A DNA stretch of 41,305 nucleotides from an uncultured Microcaldota archaeon (GTDB lineage Archaea; Micrarchaeota; Micrarchaeia; Anstonellales; Anstonellaceae): NCBI GenBank assembly GCA_903923795.1, contig CAIXYX010000140.1:1-41305 (forward strand). The letters run 5' to 3'. Below, in pieces: positions 16,914 through 25,412 of the stretch. The translations under genes and the position numbers were made by a program. The notes beneath the pieces are model-generated. The model saw only the letters and a program-made list of their open reading frames with translations, made no database searches and had not been told where the DNA came from. Position 1 is the stretch's first letter; each line of letters begins with the position of its first letter.

Positions 16914-16923
16914 CTTTTTAAAC
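16914..16923 (+). promoter_or_regulatory. TATA box of the cysteine-rich surface protein gene
   Basis: CTTTTTAAAC is centred about 26 bp upstream of the ATG at 16944. This supports the long N-terminus rather than later methionines at 17004 or 17043. Confidence 0.55.
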
Positions 16924-16943
16924 ACCCCAACCGTTAGGGGGCC

Positions 16944-19900
16944 ATGTTCACCCCGCGTCGTGGTTTGGCAGGCCGGCAGGAGAAGCCGTTCGAAGGAAAA
17001 GAAATGGGTCGGTCGTCGTCCGGGACCCGCGGGGCGCTTGCCATGCGCGCGCAGACAACTGTTGAATATATCGTGCTTTTCGCCGCCATCGCCGTTTTGG
17101 TGCTCGTTCTTGCAAACCTTTTGGGAGTGCTGCCCAAGAACTCCGGAATGCAGATAGAACAGTCGAAGGCATATTGGAGCAGTCAGGCTGGACCCATCAA
17201 AGTGAAGGACTGGTCGATGGCTACAATAAAACAGGACTCGCCGTTGGCTGCGGATGCCAACTTATCACTTGTGCTCTCTAATCCCACACGAGACACCATC
17301 ATTATCAAGGCCATCACGCTTGCGCCGGGCAATTTCAGCTCGGTTATGGATGCGTCAGGGAATTGGATGGGCACAAGCACATCTCTTTCCATTGTCCTGC
17401 TGCCGGGTGAGGAGAGGACTATTGTTGCGCTGCACCATGGAGTGGGGGCTGGCGCGTATATCCCGGCCGAATACTATTCGCAGATATTGACGCTCACATA
17501 CTCTACCGGACTTGGCACTTCGCGCGAGACGGGCGCATTGCCGCTTGTTGGCAGCAACAGGTATATTGTCGGGAGCGTTGGCGCCTGCCCGCCGCCGCTG
17601 ACCAGCTGTGGTGGCGGAGCGTGCGCAGAGGCTGGCCACTGTTGTGGAAGCGGTGCTTGCAATTCCCAGCAGACATGCTGCGGAGGGAGCACATGCTGCA
17701 ACAGCGGATCTGAGAGCTGCCAGAGCGGTTCGTGCGTGGCTGTTTCCGGCTGCAATGCGCCGAATTTCACATGCAATGGCATATGCTGCGATGCGGCTTC
17801 GTATAATCTGTGCCAGGGAGACACGCAGTGCGCATATTGTGACAGAGCAAAGACATGCGGCGAATATTGCTGCGGGGATTCGGAAACATGCGTGAATTCT
17901 GGTGCCGGAAGCTATGCTGGAGCATGCCAGATTGTTACACCTGCATGCACGGCCCCGAACACCACGTGCGGCACATGGTGCTGCGCACAGGGACAGACAT
18001 GCGTGAACAGCAGTGCGGCCACGTATGACGGAGCATGCCAGGCTGCGGCGACCTGCGTATCCCCGAACATCACATGCGGGGCTTGGTGCTGCGCGGACGG
18101 GCTAGGATGCATGAATGACACTGCCAGCACATATGAGGGGGCTTGCCAGGAAGCGATGTTCGAATGCCCTGAGCAGTACGACATTTGCGGGATATGGTGC
18201 TGCGAGCATGGAGACACATGCGATCCGGACGGATTGACATATGATCAGGCATGCCGAGTGGATAGAAACTGCACTTCCCCAAACTCGGTGAAATGCGGAA
18301 CCAACTGCTGCCTGGACAATCAGACATGCAATGAGACGACTCGGGTGTGCGTGGACACTAAATCTTGCTCAGACCCATCAGGGTGGAATTCGTATAATCA
18401 GACATGTGTAAATGACTGCGATGCCACGACGCAGTACTGTGATGGCACTAGTTGCCTGTGCGCCAATCGGAGTCTGATAGCCTGCAGCTCGAATTCGTCG
18501 GATTATGATGCGTCTACGATGACATGCATCGATGACTGTGATCATTCGACCCAATACTGCAATGGAGCTTGCCAGTGCGCCCCGAGCACGAATGTTCCAT
18601 GCAATTCCGGCATCGGAGTGTATGACTCGAGCAGGACGTGCTTGGACAACTGCGACGGCAATACTTATTGTGATGGCAATTGCTTGTGCCAGCCGCGCCC
18701 GGTAGTATACTGCAGCAACAGCCCGGATTTCAACGCGGGCACGAGGATATGCGCAGACGACTGCAACCGCAGCCTGTATTCTGGCTGCGCCGGAGATTGC
18801 ACGTGCATACCCCTTGACTTGACCAGATATTGCAACGCGCACGGAGTTTTCGATGGCGGCAGTCTGCAATGCCTGAGCAATTGCAGTGATTATGCAAATG
18901 CTTTCGGTTTTGATCCAAACACTCTGACGTGTATCGACAACTGCAATTCGGCGACCCAGTACTGCGACCCCAACACCTGCCTGTGCGACATCAAACAACC
19001 GGTGCAATGCGCGAATTTCGCCCGGCCATTTGACTTCAACAATCCCGGCACATACTGGAATAATATGACGATGAGCTGCCAGGATAATTGCGCAGTACTT
19101 GGTTCTGATGTGCAATGCGACGGCTCGAACTGCACCTGCTGCTATGCAGAAGGTCATCAGTGCGATATCACACCGAACTCGCCGCCGCCCGGCTGCTGTG
19201 GTGGACTGGTCTGCAATTCCTCAGGGATGTGCGCACCTGCGCCGCCAGTGATACTATGCTCGAACAGCTCGACTCCCTTGCTACCGGTTCCGGGAGATCC
19301 GGAATATTATGATAGATACTGCCAGGACGATGTCGCGCAGAAAGTTGGAACAGGATATGCATGCAACTTGAACGGCTGCAATTACTATCCGGTTTGCGGA
19401 TACAACACTACATACTGCGCAGAGGGAGCGTGCTGCTATGCAAACCAGAGCTGTGTGAATGGGGCGTGCGTGAACTCGTGCGCGGCTGGCACCACGTATT
19501 GCAATGATACGAACGGAAATTACGTTGGTTGCTGCGCCGCAGGCTCGGTGTGCAATTCGCTCAAGGGAATGTGCGTGGTGAATTCGACATGCTCGGGCGC
19601 GAATCTGTCATTGTGCGGCAATGCGTGCTGCAACCTCTCGAGTCAGGCATGCAGCGGCGGCGCCTGCATAAACTGCGCCGCCGGGATGGGCTCGTGCGGA
19701 AGCACATGCTGCGCTGCATCTGATTGCCGCACAGGCGGAGTTTGCTGCCCGAGCAGCAGATGGGTCAGTGCCACGAACACTTGCTGCGAGATAGGGAATG
19801 TGAGCTCGAATGGCCACTGCTGCCCGGCGAACCAGACATATGCCAACGGCGGATGCTGCCCGGCAGGGCAGATTTATTCAAATGGAGCATGCTGCGCGAT

Positions 19901-21137
19901 CAACACGTGGAATGGCACGATGTGCTGCCCGAGCGGGCAGTATGCGGTGAATGGCACCTGCCAATGCAGCGGCGGAAACCTCACATGTGGCTCGACTTGC
20001 TGCAATCCGACCACGCAGTCGTGCAATGAAGATTCGGGCACTTGCACAACATGTGGAGGCGGCCAGACAATGTGCGGGGGCTCATGCTGCGCTGCAGGGA
20101 ATTGCCGCAATGGAAATGTATGCTGCCCAGCCAATAGATGGAATGCCAGCACGAACACATGCTGCCCGGCCGAGAGATGGAACAGCAACACGAACACATG
20201 CTGCCCGGTCGGGCAGGTGAATGGGAATGGAGTGTGCTGCCAGGCGGGAAGATGGAACGCGGGTACGGGAGTATGCTGCCCAGACAGCAAATGGAGTGGA
20301 AGTCAGTGCTGCCCGGAGGGCAAGACCCCGTATTTGGGCACTTGTTTGTGCAATGGAAGAATAACCTGCAACTACGAATGCTGCAATTCGACAAGCCAGG
20401 GAGATGCGACAGATCAGGTATGCAATATGACGGGGCATATGAATTACAGCACTGGCACCGATTACTACACTTATGCCTGCGTGACCTGCCCGGCAGGAAC
20501 AGATAAATGCGGAACTAGCTGCTGCGCGAGCGGAAGATGCTTTGGCGGAGGAGCGGCCTGCTGCCCAGTTAACACGACGTATTTCAGCTATGGCGCGACA
20601 TGCTGCCCGAATGATCGAGTGGTTAATGGCGCATGCTGCCCGAAAAATAAAGTGATTGCGGGCGGAGTCTGCTGCGATGCGGCGTATGCACACGGAGACG
20701 TGTGCTGCCTCCCCAACCCTTACAACGAAAGCCAATATGCGATGTATTATGGGTATACGAACGGAAACCGCTGGACTGGCTCGACTTGCTGTCCATATGG
20801 ACAGGCATATGTGAATGGAAGCTGCTGTGCGCTGGACCATATTGCCCTCACAAACTCGAATTTGGGAGGATACGCATACTGCTGTGATTCAGGCAGCTGG
20901 GGCACCCCGGGCAGATACTTCGGTGATTCGATATGCTGCCCAGTGGGGACAACGTTTTCATGGACGGGCGGAAACCTGGATAGAGCAGACTTGAACATCT
21001 CAAACGTATGCTGCCCGAACGCACGCTGGGTGCATGATCCACACGGATATGATATCTGCTGCCCGGTCGGAAAAACGATCACGAACGGAGTTTGCGAGTG
21101 CTGGCTGAATAGATATGGAGAATGCGTGACGTCATGA
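16944..21137 (+). CDS. Giant cysteine-rich secreted protein with class III signal peptide
   Basis: A protein of 1397 residues. Residues 34-62 form a class III (archaellin/pilin-type) signal: basic MRA, then QTTVEYIVLF and a hydrophobic core. Cleavage by an archaeal prepilin peptidase is expected before Gln37. Residues about 65-210 form a cysteine-free beta-rich domain. From residue 215 to the end I count about 190 cysteines by hand, arranged in several repeat types: CGxWCCxxGxTC modules, EGF-like DDCDxxTQYC modules, and CCPxxRWNxxTNT modules. Many NxS/T sequons suggest glycosylation. It is probably a disulfide-armoured cell-surface or pilus-associated protein; the DsbA-like protein in this window is a plausible oxidase partner. 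The leader before the signal core is unusually long (33 residues). Function is inferred from architecture only. Confidence 0.85.
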   Translation: MFTPRRGLAGRQEKPFEGKEMGRSSSGTRGALAMRAQTTVEYIVLFAAIAVLVLVLANLLGVLPKNSGMQIEQSKAYWSSQAGPIKVKDWSMATIKQDSPLAADANLSLVLSNPTRDTIIIKAITLAPGNFSSVMDASGNWMGTSTSLSIVLLPGEERTIVALHHGVGAGAYIPAEYYSQILTLTYSTGLGTSRETGALPLVGSNRYIVGSVGACPPPLTSCGGGACAEAGHCCGSGACNSQQTCCGGSTCCNSGSESCQSGSCVAVSGCNAPNFTCNGICCDAASYNLCQGDTQCAYCDRAKTCGEYCCGDSETCVNSGAGSYAGACQIVTPACTAPNTTCGTWCCAQGQTCVNSSAATYDGACQAAATCVSPNITCGAWCCADGLGCMNDTASTYEGACQEAMFECPEQYDICGIWCCEHGDTCDPDGLTYDQACRVDRNCTSPNSVKCGTNCCLDNQTCNETTRVCVDTKSCSDPSGWNSYNQTCVNDCDATTQYCDGTSCLCANRSLIACSSNSSDYDASTMTCIDDCDHSTQYCNGACQCAPSTNVPCNSGIGVYDSSRTCLDNCDGNTYCDGNCLCQPRPVVYCSNSPDFNAGTRICADDCNRSLYSGCAGDCTCIPLDLTRYCNAHGVFDGGSLQCLSNCSDYANAFGFDPNTLTCIDNCNSATQYCDPNTCLCDIKQPVQCANFARPFDFNNPGTYWNNMTMSCQDNCAVLGSDVQCDGSNCTCCYAEGHQCDITPNSPPPGCCGGLVCNSSGMCAPAPPVILCSNSSTPLLPVPGDPEYYDRYCQDDVAQKVGTGYACNLNGCNYYPVCGYNTTYCAEGACCYANQSCVNGACVNSCAAGTTYCNDTNGNYVGCCAAGSVCNSLKGMCVVNSTCSGANLSLCGNACCNLSSQACSGGACINCAAGMGSCGSTCCAASDCRTGGVCCPSSRWVSATNTCCEIGNVSSNGHCCPANQTYANGGCCPAGQIYSNGACCAINTWNGTMCCPSGQYAVNGTCQCSGGNLTCGSTCCNPTTQSCNEDSGTCTTCGGGQTMCGGSCCAAGNCRNGNVCCPANRWNASTNTCCPAERWNSNTNTCCPVGQVNGNGVCCQAGRWNAGTGVCCPDSKWSGSQCCPEGKTPYLGTCLCNGRITCNYECCNSTSQGDATDQVCNMTGHMNYSTGTDYYTYACVTCPAGTDKCGTSCCASGRCFGGGAACCPVNTTYFSYGATCCPNDRVVNGACCPKNKVIAGGVCCDAAYAHGDVCCLPNPYNESQYAMYYGYTNGNRWTGSTCCPYGQAYVNGSCCALDHIALTNSNLGGYAYCCDSGSWGTPGRYFGDSICCPVGTTFSWTGGNLDRADLNISNVCCPNARWVHDPHGYDICCPVGKTITNGVCECWLNRYGECVTS
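17586..21125 (+). repeat. Cysteine-module repeats in the surface protein (three repeat families)
   Basis: Within the coding sequence three families of imperfect repeats follow one another. At about 17860-18260 there are repeats of TCGxWCCAxGxTC ending in YxGACQ. At about 18366-19140 there are about six EGF-like units of 35-45 residues containing CxDNCDxxTQYCDGxCLC. From about 19740 onward there are many units of about 14-18 residues around CCPxxRWNxxTNT or CCPxGQxxxNGxCC. The last group interleaves with CGGSCCAAGNCRNGNVCCP units. DNA-level identity is moderate, so these are old, diverged repeats. Confidence 0.8.
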
Positions 21138-21324
21138 TAGGGCAAACAAAAGCATAGTGAGGTTATGGCCCGACCAGAAAGTTTCTGGCCAACTTCGGCA
21201 GCCCCGTCCATCTGCCTTTATATACTTTAGTCTGGCCAAATTATCTATTCAGCTGGTCTTTTCGAAGATAGGCATTTGCCGAGAAGGCCATACTGTTTAG
21301 TAAAAACCGTGCGGGTGATCAGGC
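21138..21324 (+). promoter_or_regulatory. Intergenic region with TATA box and possible structured 5' leader of the proteasome gene
   Basis: The only strong TATA candidate is CTTTATATACTTTAG (21216-21230). Initiation about 26 bp later would give a 5' leader near 78 nt, longer than others in the window. A perfect inverted repeat CCAGAAAGTTTCTGG lies at 21174-21188, after the stop of the surface-protein gene, and may be part of its 3' end. The leader contains GGCATTTGCC and ends with the GGTGATC ribosome binding site. Confidence 0.4.
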
Positions 21325-21969
21325 ATGGAAAACGAGTCTATTTTGCAGCAAAAGATGCAGGCGCTAAAGACGGGCACGACTACGGTCGGACTGGCCTGCT
21401 CTGACGGCGTGATTCTGGCCTCGGACAGACGGGCCACAATGGGATATTTCATCGCGTCAAAAGACGTGCAGAAGGTTTTCCAAATTGACGAGAAGATAGC
21501 CATGACGGTGGCAGGCTCGGTGGCGGACGCGCAATTCTTGGTGCGTTTGCTCCAATCCGAATGCCGCCTGTATAAATTACGCTACGGGCGCAACATGACG
21601 ACAAAGAACGCCGCGTCGCTCTTGGCGAACATGATGTTCCAATACAAGTATTTCCCATACTGGGTACAGCTCATAGTCGCAGGATATGACGAGAAGGCCG
21701 AAGTGTATTCGATTGACATGCTGGGCGGAGTGACTGAGGAGAGATTCACCTCCACTGGCTCCGGCTCGCCTGTCGCATACGGAGTCATTGAAGAGGGCTT
21801 CAAGTCGGGCGGTGCGATAAAGGAGAATGCCGCCGTGGCTGCAAAAGCGATTGCCATGGCCATGCGCCGCGATGCGGCCACGGGCGAATATGTCGACGTG
21901 GTGACCATCACCAAATCGGGCTTCAAACGCCTCGAGAAAAGCGATGTAGTGAAATTGCTCGAGAATTAG
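21325..21969 (+). CDS. psmB: Proteasome beta subunit, catalytic
   Basis: It is the N-terminal-nucleophile threonine protease subunit of the archaeal 20S proteasome. The 214-residue precursor has a 17-residue propeptide ending ALKTG; cleavage exposes Thr18 (TTTVGLACSDGVILASD), the nucleophile. The conserved Asp and Lys of the active site lie in ASDRRATMGYFIASKDVQK, and the late SGGAIKENAAVAAKAI helix is typical. The start has GGTGATCAGGC as ribosome binding site. The alpha subunit and PAN ATPase are not in this window. A terminator-like hairpin follows the gene. Confidence 0.96.
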   Translation: MENESILQQKMQALKTGTTTVGLACSDGVILASDRRATMGYFIASKDVQKVFQIDEKIAMTVAGSVADAQFLVRLLQSECRLYKLRYGRNMTTKNAASLLANMMFQYKYFPYWVQLIVAGYDEKAEVYSIDMLGGVTEERFTSTGSGSPVAYGVIEEGFKSGGAIKENAAVAAKAIAMAMRRDAATGEYVDVVTITKSGFKRLEKSDVVKLLEN

Positions 21970-21999
21970 ACTAGAAGAGAGATATCGTAACCAGACAGA

Positions 22000-22032
22000 T
22001 GGCCCGGAGTTAAGGCACCCCGGCCATTTTTT
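22000..22032 (+). terminator. Hairpin plus T-run after the proteasome gene
   Basis: TGGCC at 22000-22004 pairs with GGCCA at 22022-22026, with a further GG/CC pair inside, and is followed by six T residues (22027-22032). This resembles an intrinsic terminator. In archaea the T-run itself is the main signal. Confidence 0.6.
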
Positions 22033-22092
22033 CATTTATCATTTGTTTTCATGGACATGATTTGTCCAGTCAAACACTTGCAGTCGTCAGAC

Positions 22093-22105
22093 AAATTTAA
22101 ATTAA
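22093..22105 (+). promoter_or_regulatory. TATA-like element upstream of aCPSF1
   Basis: AAATTTAAATTAA is centred about 28-31 bp before the ATG at 22129, giving a leaderless or near-leaderless start. GAGAGGT also lies just before the ATG. Both support 22129 over the in-frame ATG at 22051, which lies upstream of the TATA element. Confidence 0.5.
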
Positions 22106-22128
22106 CGTCATATTCGAGAGGTTTTCTA

Positions 22129-24021
22129 ATGGATTTCAAGGAAATAGAGAAGAAGGCGATGGAGCTGATTCCGGCCGAATGCAAGCTCACAAAAGTCGAG
22201 GCCGAAGGCTTGGACGTAGTCATATATCTCAAGGACTTGCACGCTTTTTACGCCAATGACCAGCTTATTCGAAAATTGGCCGGAGCCCTGCGCAAGCGGG
22301 TGCTGATTCGCGCCGACCCATCCGCGCTAAAGCCGCCTGAAGAGTCGCTCATCGCCATACGCGAGATAGTCCCCGCAGACGCGGGAGTGAGCGAAGTGAG
22401 GTTCACGCCAGAATTCGGCGAGGTCATGATTGAGGCATTGAAGCCCGGCCTTGTGGTTGGAAAGGGCGGCGGCACGCTCAAGGCCATTGTTGAGAGGACG
22501 GGCTGGGCGCCGCAGGTGCAGCGCCAGCCTACGATGGCATCCTCCACGGTGAAAGGCGTGCGGGCATCTTTGCAGAAAGAGGCCGGCACGAGGAAGAAAT
22601 TTTTGCAGAATTTGGGCAAAAAGATATGCGGGCCGATTCTCAAATCAGACTATGTAAAAGTGACGGCGCTGGGAGGATTTCAGGAAGTGGGCCGCTCGTG
22701 CGCTCTTGTCGAGACGCCGCATTCGCGTATACTCATAGACTGCGGCATCAACCCCGAAACTTTCGAGCCCACAAAGGCGTATCCTTACCTCTCGGCCATG
22801 AAACTTGAGCTTGACAAGATAGACGCAGTCGTGCTCACGCACGCGCATTTGGACCACTGCGGATTCGTTCCCTACCTCTTCGCATACGGCTATGACGGGC
22901 CGGTGTATTGCACGCCGCCGACGCGCGACTTGATGGTGCTTTTGCAGATGGACTACATTAATTTGGCGGCGCGGCAGAAAGAAGGAGCAGCACCATATGG
23001 CGTGAAGGACATCCAAAAGCAATTGGCGCACACCATATGCTTTGACTACGGCGAAGTGATGGACATCACGCCCGAGGTGAAATTGACATTCTACAATGCA
23101 GGCCACATTTTGGGCTCGGCGCAGGTGCATCTTCACATCGGCGATGGACTGCACAATCTTGTCTTCACAGGAGACATCAAGTACGGCTTCACACGCTTAA
23201 CCGACCAGGCGGCCACGCAGTTCCCGCGCCTCGAATCGCTTTTCATGGAGTCGACATACGGCGGGCACAACGACATCATGCCGAGCAGGTTCGACACCGA
23301 GAAAAGGCTCACCGAACTGGTGAAGAGTGTCATCAGCCGAAAAGGCAGGGTGCTGATTCCGGTGTTCTCTGTGGGCCGCTCGCAGGAATTGATGATGGTG
23401 ATGGAGGAATTCGCGGCCCGAAATCCGGATCTGAATTTCCCGGTTTATATCGACGGCATGGTGCTGGAGGCTTCGGCGATTCATACGGCCTACCCAGAAT
23501 ACTTGAGGCACAACATACAGAGGCGCGTGCTCTCCAACGACTCGCCGTTCGAATCCAAGATATTCGTGCCCGCCAAAGGCGAGCGCAAGGACATCGTCGA
23601 GGGCGACCCGTGCGTCATATTGGCGCCATCAGGCATGATGACGGGAGGCCCGGTGCTCGATTACTTCCGCATGATGGCCGAGGATGAGAAAAACGCGCTC
23701 TTCTTCGTCGGATACCAGTCTTCGCTGTCAGTGGGAAGGAAGATACAGCGGGGGCTCAAGGAGATTCCGGTGATGGGCGATGACGGCAGGAGCAACAGCA
23801 TCAAAATCAACATGGAAGTGGACACAGTCGAGGGATTCTCGGGCCACTCGGACCGCAACCAGCTCATGCATTTCGCCAAAGCCATTCGGCCATCGCCACA
23901 GCGGATATTCACGCTGCATGGAGATGAAAATAAGTGCGAGGATTTGGCGCGAAGCATAAGCAGGCAGTTCAACGTCGAATGCAGGGCGCCGATGGACTTG
24001 GACAGCATAAGGCTGAAATAA
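22129..24021 (+). CDS. fttA: Archaeal CPSF1 (aCPSF1/FttA): KH, metallo-beta-lactamase, beta-CASP ribonuclease
   Basis: A protein of 630 residues, the usual length. N-terminal KH-like domains (about 1-150) include GLVVGKGGGTLKAI, a GxxG RNA-binding loop. The metallo-beta-lactamase core carries the zinc-binding THAHLDHCG (about 236-244). Later metal-ligand segments are NAGHILGSAQ and FTGDIKYG. The beta-CASP part includes PVFSVGRSQE and APSGMMTGGPV, and the final histidine motif lies in GFSGHSDRNQ. Known members act as general transcription-termination factors in archaea, cleaving nascent U-rich RNA. The gene is monocistronic here and converges with the thiol peroxidase gene. Confidence 0.95.
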   Translation: MDFKEIEKKAMELIPAECKLTKVEAEGLDVVIYLKDLHAFYANDQLIRKLAGALRKRVLIRADPSALKPPEESLIAIREIVPADAGVSEVRFTPEFGEVMIEALKPGLVVGKGGGTLKAIVERTGWAPQVQRQPTMASSTVKGVRASLQKEAGTRKKFLQNLGKKICGPILKSDYVKVTALGGFQEVGRSCALVETPHSRILIDCGINPETFEPTKAYPYLSAMKLELDKIDAVVLTHAHLDHCGFVPYLFAYGYDGPVYCTPPTRDLMVLLQMDYINLAARQKEGAAPYGVKDIQKQLAHTICFDYGEVMDITPEVKLTFYNAGHILGSAQVHLHIGDGLHNLVFTGDIKYGFTRLTDQAATQFPRLESLFMESTYGGHNDIMPSRFDTEKRLTELVKSVISRKGRVLIPVFSVGRSQELMMVMEEFAARNPDLNFPVYIDGMVLEASAIHTAYPEYLRHNIQRRVLSNDSPFESKIFVPAKGERKDIVEGDPCVILAPSGMMTGGPVLDYFRMMAEDEKNALFFVGYQSSLSVGRKIQRGLKEIPVMGDDGRSNSIKINMEVDTVEGFSGHSDRNQLMHFAKAIRPSPQRIFTLHGDENKCEDLARSISRQFNVECRAPMDLDSIRLK

Positions 24022-24047
24022 AGAAAAAGAAGCTCTCTTTTGTTTTT

Positions 24048-24587
24048 CTAATTCTTATTCCCGTCAATCTCTTTTCTCACTGCCGCCAGCACAGCCTCGT
24101 AATCCGGATGCGCGCCGGTGTCATTCACATATTGGGCATGGGCCAATTTGCCATCCTGGCCGACGACGAAAACGGCTCTTGAGAGCAGGCGCAGCTCCTT
24201 GAACAGAACGCCGTATTTGACGCCCACATCTGCCAAACGATGGTCGGAGAGGAAATAGGTGTTGGGCTTCGGCGCGCCTGCGCAGAATCTTCCTTGGGCG
24301 AACGGCAAATCCATCGAGACTGTGATGAGGCACGCCTGCCCGCCAAGTTTTCCCACTTCAGCCTCGAAGCGGTGCGTCTCGCCAGAGCACACGCCGGTGT
24401 CAAGCGAGGGCACGGTGGTGATGATTTTCACAATTGAGGATGGAACGAGCGACAGCACGGATTGGAGCTGCTGATTGGCATCCACGGCTTTCGCGTCGGG
24501 GGCCATATCGCCGGTTTCGAGCGCTAAGCCTTCCAATTCCATTGGCTTGCCGCCCCAGAGGGCTGTGCGCACTGCATCGACGGACAT
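24048..24587 (-). CDS. tpx: Thiol peroxidase (Tpx-type peroxiredoxin)
   Basis: The atypical 2-Cys peroxiredoxin reduces hydroperoxides using thioredoxin. The 179 residues match Tpx length. The peroxidatic Cys67 lies in PSLDTGVCSGETHRF and the resolving Cys102 in MDLPFAQGRFCAGAP, 35 residues apart, as in bacterial Tpx. The downstream LLSRAVFVVGQDGKLAHAQY strand pair also matches. The frame runs 78 codons further upstream, but GGTGATTCT directly before the ATG at 24587 fixes the start. Tpx is mostly bacterial, so acquisition by transfer is possible. The thioredoxin reductase at 15874 is a likely partner. Confidence 0.93.
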   Translation of the reverse strand: MSVDAVRTALWGGKPMELEGLALETGDMAPDAKAVDANQQLQSVLSLVPSSIVKIITTVPSLDTGVCSGETHRFEAEVGKLGGQACLITVSMDLPFAQGRFCAGAPKPNTYFLSDHRLADVGVKYGVLFKELRLLSRAVFVVGQDGKLAHAQYVNDTGAHPDYEAVLAAVRKEIDGNKN

Positions 24588-24597
24588 AGAATCACCT
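24588..24597 (-). promoter_or_regulatory. Ribosome binding site of tpx
   Basis: GGTGATTCT abuts the ATG on the minus strand and decides the start of tpx against a much longer open frame. CTTTTTTATCTCC about 33 bp upstream is a plausible TATA box. Confidence 0.65.
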
Positions 24598-24753
24598 GTT
24601 GGTAGAACGATGGCGGGAGATAAAAAAGAGGACGGACCGGCGGGTAATAGTCCGGGGGATGCGGCAGCCCATGAGATGGACGAGTAACGGCTCAGGGGAT
24701 GTGATTGCACAGGAGATGGACGGATAACAACCGGAGGATGAATGGATAGGATG

Positions 24754-25380
24754 TCAATATTCGCCCAAGGCATACAGCAGGTGGGAATAGGCGTCCGACA
24801 CATAGGAGTCATACATACCATAGATGCGCTCCTGGTGCGCTTTTAGCGCTGCCCGAATGTTCTTGCGCAGACGGCCGCTGAGGCGTTCACTCGACTCCTC
24901 GAGGAGCTTTATGCGGTGCAGGGTGAGATTCTGCTCAAAGAATTTCAGCACAGTCATGACAGGGTGATAGGTGCCCAAATCCATGGCGCAGGACATTATC
25001 TCGGTGTCGAAACGGTCGGGGTCGCCTGAAGCCGGCCGCATGTGCCGCCACAGAGTTATGGCCGACTGCTGCATGACGACCATCTCCTGATGCGCCTTGA
25101 GCGAGGGGTTTCTCAACGACTTTGAATCCAGTTTCGCCAAACGCTGCAGGATATACGTGGCCTGGAGGTTTTTGTCTATCATCAGGTTATGGCCGTCCCG
25201 TTCCATGAAATAGAAGAAACAGTATGTTTTGTCGAGCACCCGCTTCTCCGGAACGGAGATGCGGCGGTTCACGCGAGAGGAATGGTATGGGGAGAGCGGG
25301 CGGCGATTGCAGATGGGCTGGAAATTCGGCATGCCATCCAGCACGCCCAGATTGTACTGCCTGAGGAATTTGTAGCGCAT
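24754..25380 (-). CDS. Unknown protein, paralogue B of a tandem pair
   Basis: A soluble protein of 208 residues, mostly helical and basic, with no known motif. Residues from LDKTYCFFYF to LQRL and from MTVLKFFEQN to NIRAAL align without gaps to the upstream neighbour (25406-26083). The second block of 38 residues has 12 identities by hand, so the two are diverged tandem duplicates. The N-terminus is Pro/Arg-rich (MRYKFLRQYNLGVLDGMPNF). The ATG at 25380 has a TATA box about 28 bp upstream, inside the end of the neighbouring gene. Function unknown. Confidence 0.7.
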   Translation of the reverse strand: MRYKFLRQYNLGVLDGMPNFQPICNRRPLSPYHSSRVNRRISVPEKRVLDKTYCFFYFMERDGHNLMIDKNLQATYILQRLAKLDSKSLRNPSLKAHQEMVVMQQSAITLWRHMRPASGDPDRFDTEIMSCAMDLGTYHPVMTVLKFFEQNLTLHRIKLLEESSERLSGRLRKNIRAALKAHQERIYGMYDSYVSDAYSHLLYALGEY

Positions 25381-25401
25381 ATTGGTAATTGTTGGGAAAT
25401 G

Positions 25402-25412
25402 AGGATTATATT
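25402..25412 (-). promoter_or_regulatory. TATA box of paralogue B, overlapping the stop of paralogue A
   Basis: GGAATATAATCC on the minus strand is centred about 28 bp upstream of the ATG at 25380 and overlaps the end of the upstream gene, so the second copy seems to have its own promoter. Confidence 0.5.

Noticed and set aside
18378..19157. 259-codon minus-strand frame rich in Ala and Val opposite the Cys-rich gene
   Set aside because: Composition arises from the complement of TGC/TGY codons; no start signals.
24610..24687. 25-codon plus-strand frame (MAGDKKEDGPAGNSPGDAA...) in the tpx upstream region
   Set aside because: No convincing ribosome site; it overlaps the predicted tpx promoter.
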